DNA of 48,072 nt from a virus. Shown one piece after another: positions 15,072 through 22,827 of this stretch. How positions within the stretch are numbered: position 1 is the first letter of the stretch; each line of letters opens with the position of its first letter. The notes under the pieces were generated by a model. The model had not been told where the DNA came from, ran no database searches, and saw nothing but the letters and a program-made list of their open reading frames with translations. Both the position numbers and the translations under genes were made by a program. The DNA lies in IMG/VR virus record IMGVR_UViG_3300032180_000011, positions 1-48,072 of that record. The stretch is one strand, 5' to 3'.

Positions 15072-16187
15072 TCAATCAGGAAATCCGTCAAGCGACGTTT
15101 CGCCGGAGGTGTCGCCGCTCGCTTGCATGTCTTGCATCGCGCGCGCTACACCTTTCACGGCGGCATCGTAGCCCTTCTCTTTGGGCTCAGGGGCTCCGCC
15201 GCGGTGGGTCGGACGCGCCACGCGCGCGGCTTCCCATTCTTCCGGAGAGATGCGCGTTCCATTCGTTTGTGCCGGCGGCTCGGTACGAGTCTGTCGCGGT
15301 TCCGGCGCAGTGGTCGGGTAAAGCAACTTGGCGGCTTTGGAGATTTTCTGTTCGAGTGTGCCCGGCTCTTTCGCCATGCCTTCAACAACCTTGAGCACGG
15401 CCATGCGGCGATGCCCTTCGGCGTCGGCCTTGGTCATCTGCGCCATGGGCAGGTCACCGAAGTACGGCTTGAACGCCTCGCCCAGCGAAAAGAAGGCTTT
15501 GTCGATGCGGTTGCCGACCTCGACGTTCTGGCGGAACTGCTCGCGCTGTACCACCTGGCCAACGAGTCCGCGCAGCTCCTTGTTCTCTTTTGCCAGCCGC
15601 TTCAAGGCGCCGACGATGTGCGGATCGTACTCGGTCGGATCGAAGCCCAGCTCTTCGTCAACGCCGGGGTCGCGTGGCGTTTCAGTGCCCGGCTCGCGCG
15701 CGATGAGGTTCTGGTCGAACTTCGGCTCGGTCGCCTGCTGCATGATCTGCTGGCGGTCATTGTCGCGGCGGAGATTCTGCGCCAGGCGGTGCATGTGAAA
15801 GACGGAGCGTTCCAGCTCGGCTGGCGACATGTCGTTGATTTCGGCATCGGGGATGCCATAGTCGAACGCCATCTGCACAAGGCGGCTGTTGTGGCGGGGC
15901 TGCTTGACTTCGGGTACTGGCGGCGGGGAAGCGGCTTCGGCAGGAAGGAACTTGCCGTCAGGACCACGCGGCGGTAAAGGGCGCGGAGAGCCAGGGTCCA
16001 AAGCTGTCTGGCTCTCCGCTGGCGTCGAGGGTGGAGGGCTCACATCGTAGGTCGGAGTTTCGACAGTATCGCCCAGATCGTACTGGTCGATTAGATCCTG
16101 CGTCGTGGGGGCTTGGGCGGCTGGAGGTAAAGCGGGCTTCGCTTCCGGTGCTGTACCCTTTGGTTCTACGGTCGGCTCATCTGCCAC
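15072..16187 (-). CDS. Putative scaffold protein
   Basis: The 371-residue protein immediately precedes the capsid gene. Its N-terminal third is Pro/Glu/Ala-rich and probably disordered. The middle is helical and charged (MSPAELERSVFHMHRLAQNL, LKRLAKENKELRGLVGQVVQ), and the C-terminus is Lys/Gly-rich. This acidic, coiled-coil, low-complexity layout with position before the coat gene is typical of capsid scaffolds. The start is a GTG at 16187; the ribosome binding site (AGGGAG) is 14 bases away, rather far. Confidence 0.7.
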   Translation of the reverse strand: MADEPTVEPKGTAPEAKPALPPAAQAPTTQDLIDQYDLGDTVETPTYDVSPPPSTPAESQTALDPGSPRPLPPRGPDGKFLPAEAASPPPVPEVKQPRHNSRLVQMAFDYGIPDAEINDMSPAELERSVFHMHRLAQNLRRDNDRQQIMQQATEPKFDQNLIAREPGTETPRDPGVDEELGFDPTEYDPHIVGALKRLAKENKELRGLVGQVVQREQFRQNVEVGNRIDKAFFSLGEAFKPYFGDLPMAQMTKADAEGHRRMAVLKVVEGMAKEPGTLEQKISKAAKLLYPTTAPEPRQTRTEPPAQTNGTRISPEEWEAARVARPTHRGGAPEPKEKGYDAAVKGVARAMQDMQASGDTSGETSLDGFPD

Positions 16188-16203
16188 TGCATGGCCGGTT
16201 TCT

Positions 16204-16212
16204 CCCTGGTCT
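16204..16212 (-). promoter_or_regulatory. AGACCAGGG late-gene leader element (scaffold gene)
   Basis: Minus strand CAGACCAGGGAGAAACCGGC, 17-25 bases before the GTG of the scaffold-like gene. It closely matches the portal leader (CAGACCAGGGAGAAGCGGC). Confidence 0.5.
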
Positions 16213-16267
16213 GAGAGAGCGGACTTACTTGCAGGAAAGCGTAGCCGTGCAAACGAGAATCGTCAAG

Positions 16268-16639
16268 TTAATTCGAGAGGATCATGTATTCCATGATGCA
16301 GGCGGCGGTGTTGGCGATGGCGTAGAACGTGCCCGTGATAAGTAGCGGAATGAATGCAACATCGCCCGCAAAAAGCTGCGGAACATCCGCCCCGCCTGCT
16401 CCGTTGCGAATGGTAATGTAATTCGTCGGGTCCATATTCTCAAAGAAAGCATAGTGTGGAGAGGTGATGCCGCCGATGGGAATAAGCGTGGCTGAGGTCG
16501 GTACTGACATCTGCGTCGGGCCGATAATAAAGTTGCCGTTCATGTTCCGTAGCAGGTTCGAGATCGAACGCGCCACAGCCGAGGACATGATGGTCGGCTT
16601 GTTGACGGTGAGCGAGGCAGTGATTTGGATTTCGTTCAT
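16268..16639 (-). CDS. Structural protein, small beta-barrel type
   Basis: A 123-residue protein that begins MNEIQITASLTVNKPT and has the strand series IGGITSPHYAFFENMDPTNY, an 'eNMDPTNYI' motif followed by GDVAFIPLL. This pattern, a short strand with 'N.D.TNY' then G-hydrophobic strands, is common in small phage virion proteins near capsid genes. The ATG at 16639 has AAGGA 11 bases upstream; an earlier ATG at 16651 has no usable site. It may be a minor capsid or decoration protein. Confidence 0.6.
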   Translation of the reverse strand: MNEIQITASLTVNKPTIMSSAVARSISNLLRNMNGNFIIGPTQMSVPTSATLIPIGGITSPHYAFFENMDPTNYITIRNGAGGADVPQLFAGDVAFIPLLITGTFYAIANTAACIMEYMILSN

Positions 16640-16640
16640 G

Positions 16641-16748
16641 TTACGGATCATCCTTTCCGAGAAGGTACATCAGCACGGCCACGCCGATTATACCGACAAC
16701 AACCACCGACCCAGCACCAATGAGTATTCCCCAGCCCAAGCCGCTCAC
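16641..16748 (-). CDS. Small single-span membrane protein
   Basis: A 35-residue peptide starting at GTG with GGAGG 10 bases upstream: MSGLGWGILIGAG, then a Val/Ile-rich span, then LMYLLGKDDP. One membrane segment fills most of it. It lies 19 bases after the upstream gene and just before the next start. Its presence among other small membrane proteins (16.6-20.3 kb) suggests a lysis-related or envelope function. Confidence 0.5.
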   Translation of the reverse strand: MSGLGWGILIGAGSVVVVGIIGVAVLMYLLGKDDP

Positions 16749-16767
16749 GGCGACTTTACCTCCGGCC

Positions 16768-17070
16768 TCAGGATCGGCAGGGCGCGCCGTCCAGGTACTC
16801 GAGTTGGCGAGGTTGGTAACGAACGGGCGGAGGAGGGGCGGGTTCCTCCGCCACAGTCACATGCACGCCGGACAGTTGCAAGTCGGCTGGTGTTGCCTTC
16901 CGCTCAGCGGGCTCATTGGACATCACCTCCTCAGTGTGGGCGACTGGTACCGGATAGTCGCGGGCTTGCGGCTTCGGCCATACCTTCGCGGTCGGTGTAT
17001 CCTTCGCTGGCGGCCTCGGCCAGTCGGCGGCAACAAATAGCACGGCGATCAACAAGAGCAGAATTCGCAT
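16768..17070 (-). CDS. Small secreted or membrane-anchored protein
   Basis: The 100-residue protein is read from the ATG at 17070, with GGAGG 6 bases upstream. Residues 1-13 (MRILLLLIAVLFV) are a short hydrophobic signal or anchor. The rest is Pro-rich and charged (PRPPAKDTPTAKVWPKPQAR) with a Cys near the end. Such Pro-rich stalks after an anchor are seen in spanin-like and periplasm-crossing proteins, but no lipobox is evident. It belongs to the cassette of envelope-type proteins around the cysteine peptidase. Confidence 0.6.
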   Translation of the reverse strand: MRILLLLIAVLFVAADWPRPPAKDTPTAKVWPKPQARDYPVPVAHTEEVMSNEPAERKATPADLQLSGVHVTVAEEPAPPPPVRYQPRQLEYLDGAPCRS

Positions 17071-17172
17071 GAGACACCTCCGTGAGAGAAAAAGAGGGAC
17101 AGGCCAGCCATCATCGCGCGCCCACCACGAATTGAGCCAGCCCATCCCTGACTCAGTGGACAGAGTCATTCC

Positions 17173-17355
17173 TTACAAGCCGTACTGTGTCAGCACCATG
17201 TCAATGATCGTGTTGGCGCCTTTGAGCAAACCCTGGACAAGAAGGTTTGTGGTGCGCGCTTCCAGGCCGGCGAAGAAGGCATCCACGTAGCCTTGGATGA
17301 TCGTGCCCTTGGGGGCATTGGCGATTTCTGCTTGCAAATCTTTCGCTTCCAACAT
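17173..17355 (-). CDS. Small hydrophobic/amphipathic protein
   Basis: A 60-residue protein with a strong site (AAGGAG, 7 bases before the ATG). The middle is amphipathic (IIQGYVDAFFAGLEARTTNL) and the end hydrophobic (LLKGANTIIDMVLTQYGL). It has no long uninterrupted membrane span, so it may be peripheral. Position within the envelope cassette is the only clue to a role. No family recognised. Confidence 0.55.
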   Translation of the reverse strand: MLEAKDLQAEIANAPKGTIIQGYVDAFFAGLEARTTNLLVQGLLKGANTIIDMVLTQYGL

Positions 17356-17365
17356 CGAAAACTCC

Positions 17366-17833
17366 TTACTTCAAAAGTGCCAGAACTTTGTCTAATTGTG
17401 TGCCGTCGTCGCCGCTCCAAAATGACTGCTGCGCCCGCAACATCGTCTGCTGATCGCGGGTAAGCAGGAACGTGTGCTGCAACAGACGGTCGATGTCGGA
17501 TAGTATAGCGGCTCGTGCCTGCTCGCGTGTCTGCGGCAACGCCCTGGTCGCCTTGCTCGCCAGGTTTCCCGGCGCCTGCGGGTCGATTTCATTGCCCAGA
17601 CTCAGAAGGCCATCAAGCAACTTCTGTGGATCTTCCGCGGATTCTGCCGATGGCTCGCCGCCAGGTTTACAGCCGAGAGAGACCGCCGCCCCCTCGACCT
17701 CGCGGAAGCGGAAGACGAGGTTATTCAGTTTTCGCTTGTTGTCTTCCGACAGAGACTCATTGCCTCTTTTTCGGTTCTGGAGCCACTGCAGGAGGAGCGA
17801 CAGAGCGCCGAGGATGACGGTTACCCAAATCAT
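17366..17833 (-). CDS. Membrane-anchored helical protein
   Basis: The 155-residue protein has an N-terminal membrane span (MIWVTVILGALSLLLQWL) followed by a charged linker and long helical segments (TREQARAAILSDIDRLLQHT). Its ATG overlaps the upstream stop (ATGA). An N-in anchor with a helical soluble domain is compatible with a holin-associated, spanin-like or sensor component. Nothing more specific is visible. It is translationally coupled to the next gene upstream and hence to the peptidase. Confidence 0.6.
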   Translation of the reverse strand: MIWVTVILGALSLLLQWLQNRKRGNESLSEDNKRKLNNLVFRFREVEGAAVSLGCKPGGEPSAESAEDPQKLLDGLLSLGNEIDPQAPGNLASKATRALPQTREQARAAILSDIDRLLQHTFLLTRDQQTMLRAQQSFWSGDDGTQLDKVLALLK

Positions 17834-18093
17834 GTCGGGTCCTTCGTGACTGTCACGATAAAGCGTTGGCCGATGCCGGGAATAGTGATGCGGAACTTTT
17901 CCCGCTCATACTCGCGATTGAAAATCAGATTGTCCTTGTACGCTGCAGTCAACGTTTCATAGAGGCCGTCAGCAACCTCGCCGGGCTCGACCTGATAGCC
18001 AGGATCTTTGTTCACGTTCATAGTACGCTTGCGGCTAAGAATCCACAGGATCACGAACGGCAATCCGCTAAGCCATCTCCAGAGAGCGTTCAT
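17830..18093 (-). CDS. Small protein with N-terminal membrane span
   Basis: An 87-residue protein: MNALWRWLSGLPFVILWILS is a likely membrane segment, followed by RKR and a polar domain that ends in beta-type sequence (FRITIPGIGQRFIVTVTKD). The start overlaps the stop of the peptidase gene as ATGA, so the two are co-translated. It could help place the peptidase at the membrane; this is inference. Confidence 0.6.
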   Translation of the reverse strand: MNALWRWLSGLPFVILWILSRKRTMNVNKDPGYQVEPGEVADGLYETLTAAYKDNLIFNREYEREKFRITIPGIGQRFIVTVTKDPT

Positions 18094-18899
18094 GTTTGAC
18101 TCGCCTGTTCGACTAACGGCACCCAGGCGTCATCTGGCCATGCCTTCGACCCCTGCAAGTCGCCCACGCCGTTTTGACTCCACGAATCGCCCCAGGAGTT
18201 CAGGATGCGGACGGTCTGCGCATCCATCAGTCGAATCGCGCATACCGAGTGTGACCACCAATTGTAATCGACGATCACCGGAAAGCCGAGCAACAAAGCG
18301 GTCGCCACTTGCTGGCGCCGCGTGGTGGCGTTTTGGTCGCACTCGACCCACTGGATGCATTTGTGAGTAGCGGCATTCGCCCAGGTGTTGGGGTTGTCGT
18401 TCTTGGACGACATCGACTGCATCGGCCAGAACTGCGACGAGGGAATACCTTTGTCGGCTATGAACTGGAGGGACTCCCCACCAAAGCCGCCCTCGTCGCG
18501 GTAGCTTTTGATGACGCACGCGACCGCGTAAGCCGACATGGGAACGTAGGGCTCGCCGTTGACGGCCCGGAGCATTGTCACCGCCGAGGTGCTCGAATGC
18601 GCCCAACAGTAACCCTTTCCGTTCTGGTCATACGACGGTATCGGCTGGCCGTTGTTGCCGATGTCGCGGATGTGCTGCACGCTCGTTTGCTTCGCGGCCT
18701 GTTCCGCAATGCGTCCGGCCCACTCCGACTCTGGGATCAAGTCCCAGGGAAACGTCGTGCCGACCGCCGCCATGCAGCCGGGCGGAAACTTCGTCAGGTC
18801 GCGCGGCACCAACCCCTTGCGGCGCAGGGCACGGTCGGGACCGACATAGTGCATGTGCTCGATATAGTTGTCGTCGTGGATGGTGATGAGTTCACCCAT
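18090..18899 (-). CDS. Papain-like (C1 family) cysteine peptidase
   Basis: The 269-residue protein has the full papain-type active site. Gln92 forms the oxyanion hole, Cys98 lies in GKGYCWAHSS six residues later as in papain, His217 lies in WWSHSVCAIR, and Asn234 lies in LNSWGDSW. No N-terminal signal sequence is visible. Residues 1-85 could act as a propeptide or targeting region. AAGGA lies 9 bases before the ATG. The gene sits in the late operon inside a run of small membrane-anchored and coiled-coil proteins and overlaps both neighbours. No lysozyme, amidase or transglycosylase is recognisable elsewhere, so a lysis or wall-degrading role is possible; virion maturation is the main alternative. 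Confidence 0.85.
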   Translation of the reverse strand: MGELITIHDDNYIEHMHYVGPDRALRRKGLVPRDLTKFPPGCMAAVGTTFPWDLIPESEWAGRIAEQAAKQTSVQHIRDIGNNGQPIPSYDQNGKGYCWAHSSTSAVTMLRAVNGEPYVPMSAYAVACVIKSYRDEGGFGGESLQFIADKGIPSSQFWPMQSMSSKNDNPNTWANAATHKCIQWVECDQNATTRRQQVATALLLGFPVIVDYNWWSHSVCAIRLMDAQTVRILNSWGDSWSQNGVGDLQGSKAWPDDAWVPLVEQASQT

Positions 18900-19074
18900 T
18901 AGCCGGTTCCTTGTTGGGCAGTTGGCGGATTTGCTCCTGAAGCGATTCTATTTTTGCTTCGGCGGATGTGAGTCGTTCTTGCAGTCCGCGAATGTCGCCG
19001 GTCTGTCTCTCCAGCGCACTCAAGCGGCGCTCGACGCTGGGATCTATAACCGGCCCTGATGATTTGCTCGCCAT
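18892..19074 (-). CDS. Small coiled-coil protein
   Basis: A 60-residue protein with a clear heptad pattern (RRLSALERQTGDIRGLQERL, SAEAKIESLQEQIRQL). The ATG at 19074 has GGAGG 5 bases upstream; one at 19086 would add 4 residues. It overlaps the peptidase start by 8 bases. A self-associating helper or spacer protein of the envelope cassette is likely. Confidence 0.6.
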   Translation of the reverse strand: MASKSSGPVIDPSVERRLSALERQTGDIRGLQERLTSAEAKIESLQEQIRQLPNKEPANG

Positions 19075-19075
19075 G

Positions 19076-19912
19076 TCAGCCTCCATACTTTTGTAAGAGG
19101 GTCATCATCTCGTCCGTTGAGGGAGGCAGCGGCCCTTCGTAGCCCGTTTTGCCATCCGAGATGATGACCCAAGGCAACGACTTGCGGGGCCGCTTGAAGG
19201 CGTCTTGCCAGAGTTGCGATTCGGCTGTGACATTGTCCGTCTCGTCCCACATGCGAACCTCAGCGGTTCCGTCCGGACTCTTCGCTCCGTGTTTGCGCAT
19301 GTAATCCCAGGCGGAGCCAGGCGCCTGTGAATAAAGGATGTCTCGCTGGCCGGGTGCGTACTTCTCCATGTCTGCCAGTTTGTAGACGACCAACATTCGC
19401 AGGCCGGCCACGGGGATCGGTGCGGGCGGAGTCGGTGGTTCAGGAGGCTTCGGCGGCGTCGGCGTGCCGACTATGATCGTGCATGGGAACGGCTGGGTCA
19501 GGTGGCCGTTCAAAATGCCGATCACCATGAAGGAGTATTCGCCCGGCTGCGGCGCTACGAAGAACACGCGGCGTCCGCCCCAGGCATCGACCATGTCCCA
19601 ATCCGCAGTAGCCGACTGCTTCGCCGACCATTGCAACTCGCTGGCCTTGGACTGGACCTTTATTTCGACAATGCGGCCCGGCATCGCCTTCACCGTGGAC
19701 GGCACGTTGATGTCGGGTCCGGGAACCGGTGTGCTCTTGATGTACCACCAAACGACAACACTTAGGCCGGCGAGAATCAGAGCGGCGACGAAGCCGTAGA
19801 GGATGCCAGCGAAAACGGTACTCAACGACGATGGCGAGGGCGGCGTTGGTGCAGGCGCTGGCGGCTGAGGCGCCGGAGCCGGCGCTTTCGGCACAGGCTG
19901 TGGATCTGGCAT
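19076..19912 (-). CDS. Membrane-anchored protein with Pro-rich ends and beta domain
   Basis: The 278-residue protein starts with about 30 residues rich in Pro and Ala. One membrane span follows (IVLYGFVAALILAGLSVVVW-like, residues 32-52), then an exported beta-rich domain (PGRIVEIKVQSKASELQWSA, YSFMVIGI). After a Pro-rich linker (PTPPKPPEPPTPPAPIP) there is a C-terminal alpha/beta domain (LRMLVVYKLADMEKY, LPWVIISDGKTGYEG). The last part is reminiscent of small thioredoxin-like folds but has no CxxC. It probably faces the periplasm and works with the peptidase cassette. Confidence 0.6.
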   Translation of the reverse strand: MPDPQPVPKAPAPAPQPPAPAPTPPSPSSLSTVFAGILYGFVAALILAGLSVVVWWYIKSTPVPGPDINVPSTVKAMPGRIVEIKVQSKASELQWSAKQSATADWDMVDAWGGRRVFFVAPQPGEYSFMVIGILNGHLTQPFPCTIIVGTPTPPKPPEPPTPPAPIPVAGLRMLVVYKLADMEKYAPGQRDILYSQAPGSAWDYMRKHGAKSPDGTAEVRMWDETDNVTAESQLWQDAFKRPRKSLPWVIISDGKTGYEGPLPPSTDEMMTLLQKYGG

Positions 19913-19913
19913 G

Positions 19914-20303
19914 TTACCGCCCTTTCAGTTTTTCTTCGGCCTCTGCAAGTTTAGCTCTGGCTTCGGCCATTGCAGCCTCGGACTCGTGGCTCGGTTGCAG
20001 TGCGTGAACTTTTTCGGCCAACAGCACGTTCGACTTGGCGGTCAACTCATTCGCTTCGAGAGCCGTGGTGTAGCCGCTGTTCACCAGCCTGTGAATGCCG
20101 TCCAGTTTCTCGGCGTTGTTAGCCGTTGCTTTTTCCAACGTCGTTTTGACCTCTTCGGTTCTTTCGATAGCTGCGTCTGTTGCTTTATCCAGATGAGCTT
20201 TGACCAGCGCCGCCGCGCGACGTGCCATCCACGTTTGCACAATCGGCCCGACGATGAGCGCGATCGCCGTTATCATTTGAAAAAACGAGTTCCATACTTC
20301 CAC
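19914..20303 (-). CDS. Membrane-anchored coiled-coil protein
   Basis: I read it from a GTG at 20303 with GGAG 8 bases upstream (129 residues), since the open frame further upstream overlaps the previous gene. An N-terminal span (FFQMITAIALIVGPIVQTWM) precedes a long charged coiled coil (LDKATDAAIERTEEVKTTLE, ending AEARAKLAEAEEKLKGR). The layout, one anchor plus an Ala/Glu/Lys-rich coiled coil, resembles inner-membrane spanin or holin-associated proteins. Role inferred from layout only. Confidence 0.6.
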   Translation of the reverse strand: MEVWNSFFQMITAIALIVGPIVQTWMARRAAALVKAHLDKATDAAIERTEEVKTTLEKATANNAEKLDGIHRLVNSGYTTALEANELTAKSNVLLAEKVHALQPSHESEAAMAEARAKLAEAEEKLKGR

Positions 20304-20319
20304 GCTTCCCACTCCATGC

Positions 20320-20676
20320 TCAGTATTCGGCGCGCAACTCGCGCTCGCTCTTGGGCGACACCGTGTCGCTGCCCTTGAACTGCCCAGGCTGAGCGTCGCC
20401 GTAGCCGCCTGCCTTATCGTAGAAACCGTAAGCAAGCATGTACCGTTTCCGCTGAGTGCGGCTCGTGAACACCGGCCGGCCGTCCGGCATGAAGTCCACC
20501 GGCACGCCTTTTTTTTTGGCGTCTTCGGTCGCTTCCTTCACTTGCCGGGGATGCACGGCCAGGGCATCCGACTTGATCGGGCGGAAGCCGCGGAAGCTAG
20601 CGCCGGCCCGGCCGCTGCCGCGCCGCTTGTGCAGGCTCTGGTAAAACTGGTCGAGCGCATCACGAAGATCATTCAT
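20320..20676 (-). CDS. Late protein of unknown function
   Basis: A 118-residue basic protein whose ATG overlaps the upstream TGA (ATGA). It has an N-terminal helix (LRDALDQFYQSLHKRR), a basic Gly-rich segment, a helix with 'RQVKEATEDAKKKGVPVDF' and 'MPDGRPVFTSR', and an end with SPKSERELRAEY. The middle part resembles small DNA- or virion-associated phage proteins but I cannot name the family. Confidence 0.55.
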   Translation of the reverse strand: MNDLRDALDQFYQSLHKRRGSGRAGASFRGFRPIKSDALAVHPRQVKEATEDAKKKGVPVDFMPDGRPVFTSRTQRKRYMLAYGFYDKAGGYGDAQPGQFKGSDTVSPKSERELRAEY

Positions 20677-20948
20677 GATGGCCCCTCGTCGAGACGCCAA
20701 ATTCCTTTCTTTAAGAATCCGTGCCACAATTCTTGTCCGCTTCCGTTGGTGACTCGAATTGATGGGGACACGCTGATTGTTCCGTCCTCGTGTTCTCTTA
20801 CGGTGTGATTCGCAAGATTGCAGTAATGGCCACCAGGGGCTACCCCGCTATACTTGCCATTCGGCTCTTGCCAGTAGTCACCCACCAGCGGCTCTTGCCC
20901 AACTTCCCATTGGGCACGGAAAGCAACCCGTCTGCCCTGTAAGGTCAC
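20673..20948 (-). CDS. Small conserved-looking phage protein
   Basis: The 91-residue protein has PNGKYSGVAPGGHYCNLANH, EDGTISVSPSIRVTNGSGQE and WHGFLKKGIW. The SPSI..T/NG...WHG..G.W pattern is seen in small, widespread phage and bacterial proteins of unknown role. Its start overlaps the portal gene stop. No catalytic residues are apparent. Confidence 0.55.
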   Translation of the reverse strand: MTLQGRRVAFRAQWEVGQEPLVGDYWQEPNGKYSGVAPGGHYCNLANHTVREHEDGTISVSPSIRVTNGSGQELWHGFLKKGIWRLDEGPS

Positions 20949-22759
20949 CGCACACCTCCCGCCGTCTGACCGTTCGCCTGTCCGTTGGGCCGCTGCCCCA
21001 TCGCGTTCAAGCGGCCGAGGTCCATGCCGTACCGTGATGGCTGACCGCTCGACTGCCGATTATAATTCCGCGTCGTCGTGCCTGGCTTGGCCGGCCCACT
21101 GCCGCCTCCGCTCCCCTGAGTCGTCTGCTGCGGCGGCTCCATGATCGTCAGAATTTCCGCCAGGTCAGGCTGATCGAGATACTGGCCGACCTTCTGCAAG
21201 TAAGCGTTGGCGTCGAAGTTGATGCCCTGCTGCTGGAGCAGTTGCATCATCGGAATAATGATCGTGGTCACGACCGAGTTCATCGCCGTCATCCGCTCTT
21301 GCGGCGTCTGGTGCCGCAGCGAGTACGGATCGACGCGGATATCCACTTGATCGAACGGCACGGTCTGCCGCTGTTGCGGAGTCACTTGCCGTTGAATGGA
21401 GAACTGCGGCATGCCGGGTAGAGAGTGTTTGCTCTTCATGACCTTGTACGGATCGTGCCACCAGTACCACATCATGGCCCGGCAAACGTCGGAGACGAAG
21501 TTGACCGTCACGTCCTGCATGTCGGAAATTTGCCCGGAAGCATTCTGCTCCAACATGCGGTCCTGGCCGAGCGTCTTACTCTGCGGCGCCGCTCCGCCCA
21601 TCAGTTCCAAATTACCGGCCATGCGGTTGGCGATGTCAAACGTTTGCTGGAACATGGCGAGCAAGCCCTGATTCGGGCCACCCCAGCCGGCAACTTTGGT
21701 GTTCTCTGGCTGGTCGCTGCGGATCATTTCGCCGTCCGAGGCGTCGATGATGCGCTGGCCTTCTTCGGGCGTGCGCGTGAGAGCGACTTCCTTTTGCCGC
21801 TCCGCCTGGCGGTCCAGCTTCCGCCAGATGTTGTTGAGCAGCATGTGCAAGTCGATGAGGTCTTGGATCGGCGCTTTGGGCATGGCGTTACCAGGTACAA
21901 CGCCGAACCCGAGAATATGATAAGGCCCGCTGTCGGGACCGAGCCATTTCTGGACCTTGAGCGCTTTCGGCTTTGTGCCGGCTTCCGCCATGACGAACGC
22001 GCCGGTGAGCGAATCATCTGCAAGCGTAACGACGAGCCGGTGCCGCGGCAGATACACTTCCCAGAGGTCAAGGTGGTCTTCAAACTCTTCACTGTCGATG
22101 CCGAGGAAAGTCCGGCCGAGCATGGAGATCCGCTCGTCGCCTTCTGGGTTGTAGGCGGGGTCATAGGAGGCTTCGAGCTTCAGGCGGAGGTCTGAGTAGG
22201 CTTTGTCGTGGCGGATGGCGTCCAAGGGAACTCGGAAACGGTGCCCAATGTAACTTGACTCCTGAAAGTCACGCGCATGTATGTCGAACACGAAGTCATC
22301 CAAATCGACTCGTTCGGCGAAGACGCTTCCAGCACGAAGGTTCCACGACATCCGCGCCGCATCTGCAGGTGTGCCCAATGCAACCTTGCATATTCCAATG
22401 CTGTAGAGGGCATCGACAACCACACGCTGCAATGTATTCGCAAGCCTTAACTCCTCAATTTCTTTGTTGACCCAGGTTTCGCAGGCCGACACAATCGGTT
22501 TTTGCGACCGCTCAAACGTGCTCAGGTTCACCCGCGGATTCTTGGCGACCAAGTTCCGCCCGACGATCTGCTGATACTGCGCAATCAGGTTGACCGGGAC
22601 TTTTTCCTCCGAGCCGTGTTCGGACCAATGAGCGCCGACCGCCTGCCTGACTGCTATGGTGCGGTTCTCGCGAACCTTCCGCAGCACGAGCCGACTGCGC
22701 TGCATCGCCATTGCGAGCCGCGAGAGGTCAAGCGAATCGGGAAGCCGCGTTTGCGCCAA
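20945..22759 (-). CDS. Portal protein
   Basis: A 604-residue protein of portal size, placed after the large terminase and before the scaffold and coat genes. It has VPVNLIAQYQQIVGRNLVAK early, a beta-rich wing, IQDLIDLHMLLNNIWRKLDR in the middle and a long stem helix (ETERQKEVALT-like, then FQQTFDIANRMAGNLELMGG), and ends in a Gly/Gln-rich tail. The first codon of the open frame is TTG (22759); an ATG 16 codons later is the alternative. Codon choice between about 22240 and 22470 differs from the surroundings. Confidence 0.8.
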   Translation of the reverse strand: MAQTRLPDSLDLSRLAMAMQRSRLVLRKVRENRTIAVRQAVGAHWSEHGSEEKVPVNLIAQYQQIVGRNLVAKNPRVNLSTFERSQKPIVSACETWVNKEIEELRLANTLQRVVVDALYSIGICKVALGTPADAARMSWNLRAGSVFAERVDLDDFVFDIHARDFQESSYIGHRFRVPLDAIRHDKAYSDLRLKLEASYDPAYNPEGDERISMLGRTFLGIDSEEFEDHLDLWEVYLPRHRLVVTLADDSLTGAFVMAEAGTKPKALKVQKWLGPDSGPYHILGFGVVPGNAMPKAPIQDLIDLHMLLNNIWRKLDRQAERQKEVALTRTPEEGQRIIDASDGEMIRSDQPENTKVAGWGGPNQGLLAMFQQTFDIANRMAGNLELMGGAAPQSKTLGQDRMLEQNASGQISDMQDVTVNFVSDVCRAMMWYWWHDPYKVMKSKHSLPGMPQFSIQRQVTPQQRQTVPFDQVDIRVDPYSLRHQTPQERMTAMNSVVTTIIIPMMQLLQQQGINFDANAYLQKVGQYLDQPDLAEILTIMEPPQQTTQGSGGGSGPAKPGTTTRNYNRQSSGQPSRYGMDLGRLNAMGQRPNGQANGQTAGGVR

Positions 22760-22777
22760 GAATCACGGGCCGCTTCT

Positions 22778-22786
22778 CCCTGGTCT
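22778..22786 (-). promoter_or_regulatory. AGACCAGGG late-gene leader element (portal gene)
   Basis: Minus strand CAGACCAGGGAGAAGCGGCC, 19-27 bases before the first possible start codon of the portal. It differs from the scaffold leader by only a few bases over 20. Confidence 0.5.
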
Positions 22787-22827
22787 GGGAAGTGGACGGT
22801 TGGAACAAAGCGTACAGCGTGCGGCGC

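Noticed and set aside
15123-15977. Plus-strand open frame opposite the scaffold-like gene
   Set aside because: Antisense mirror of a Pro/Glu-rich gene; no start signal and no recognisable domain.
16768-17169. Longer start (17169) for the small secreted protein
   Set aside because: The upstream extension lacks a ribosome binding site and would put the signal sequence in the middle; GGAGG supports the ATG at 17070.
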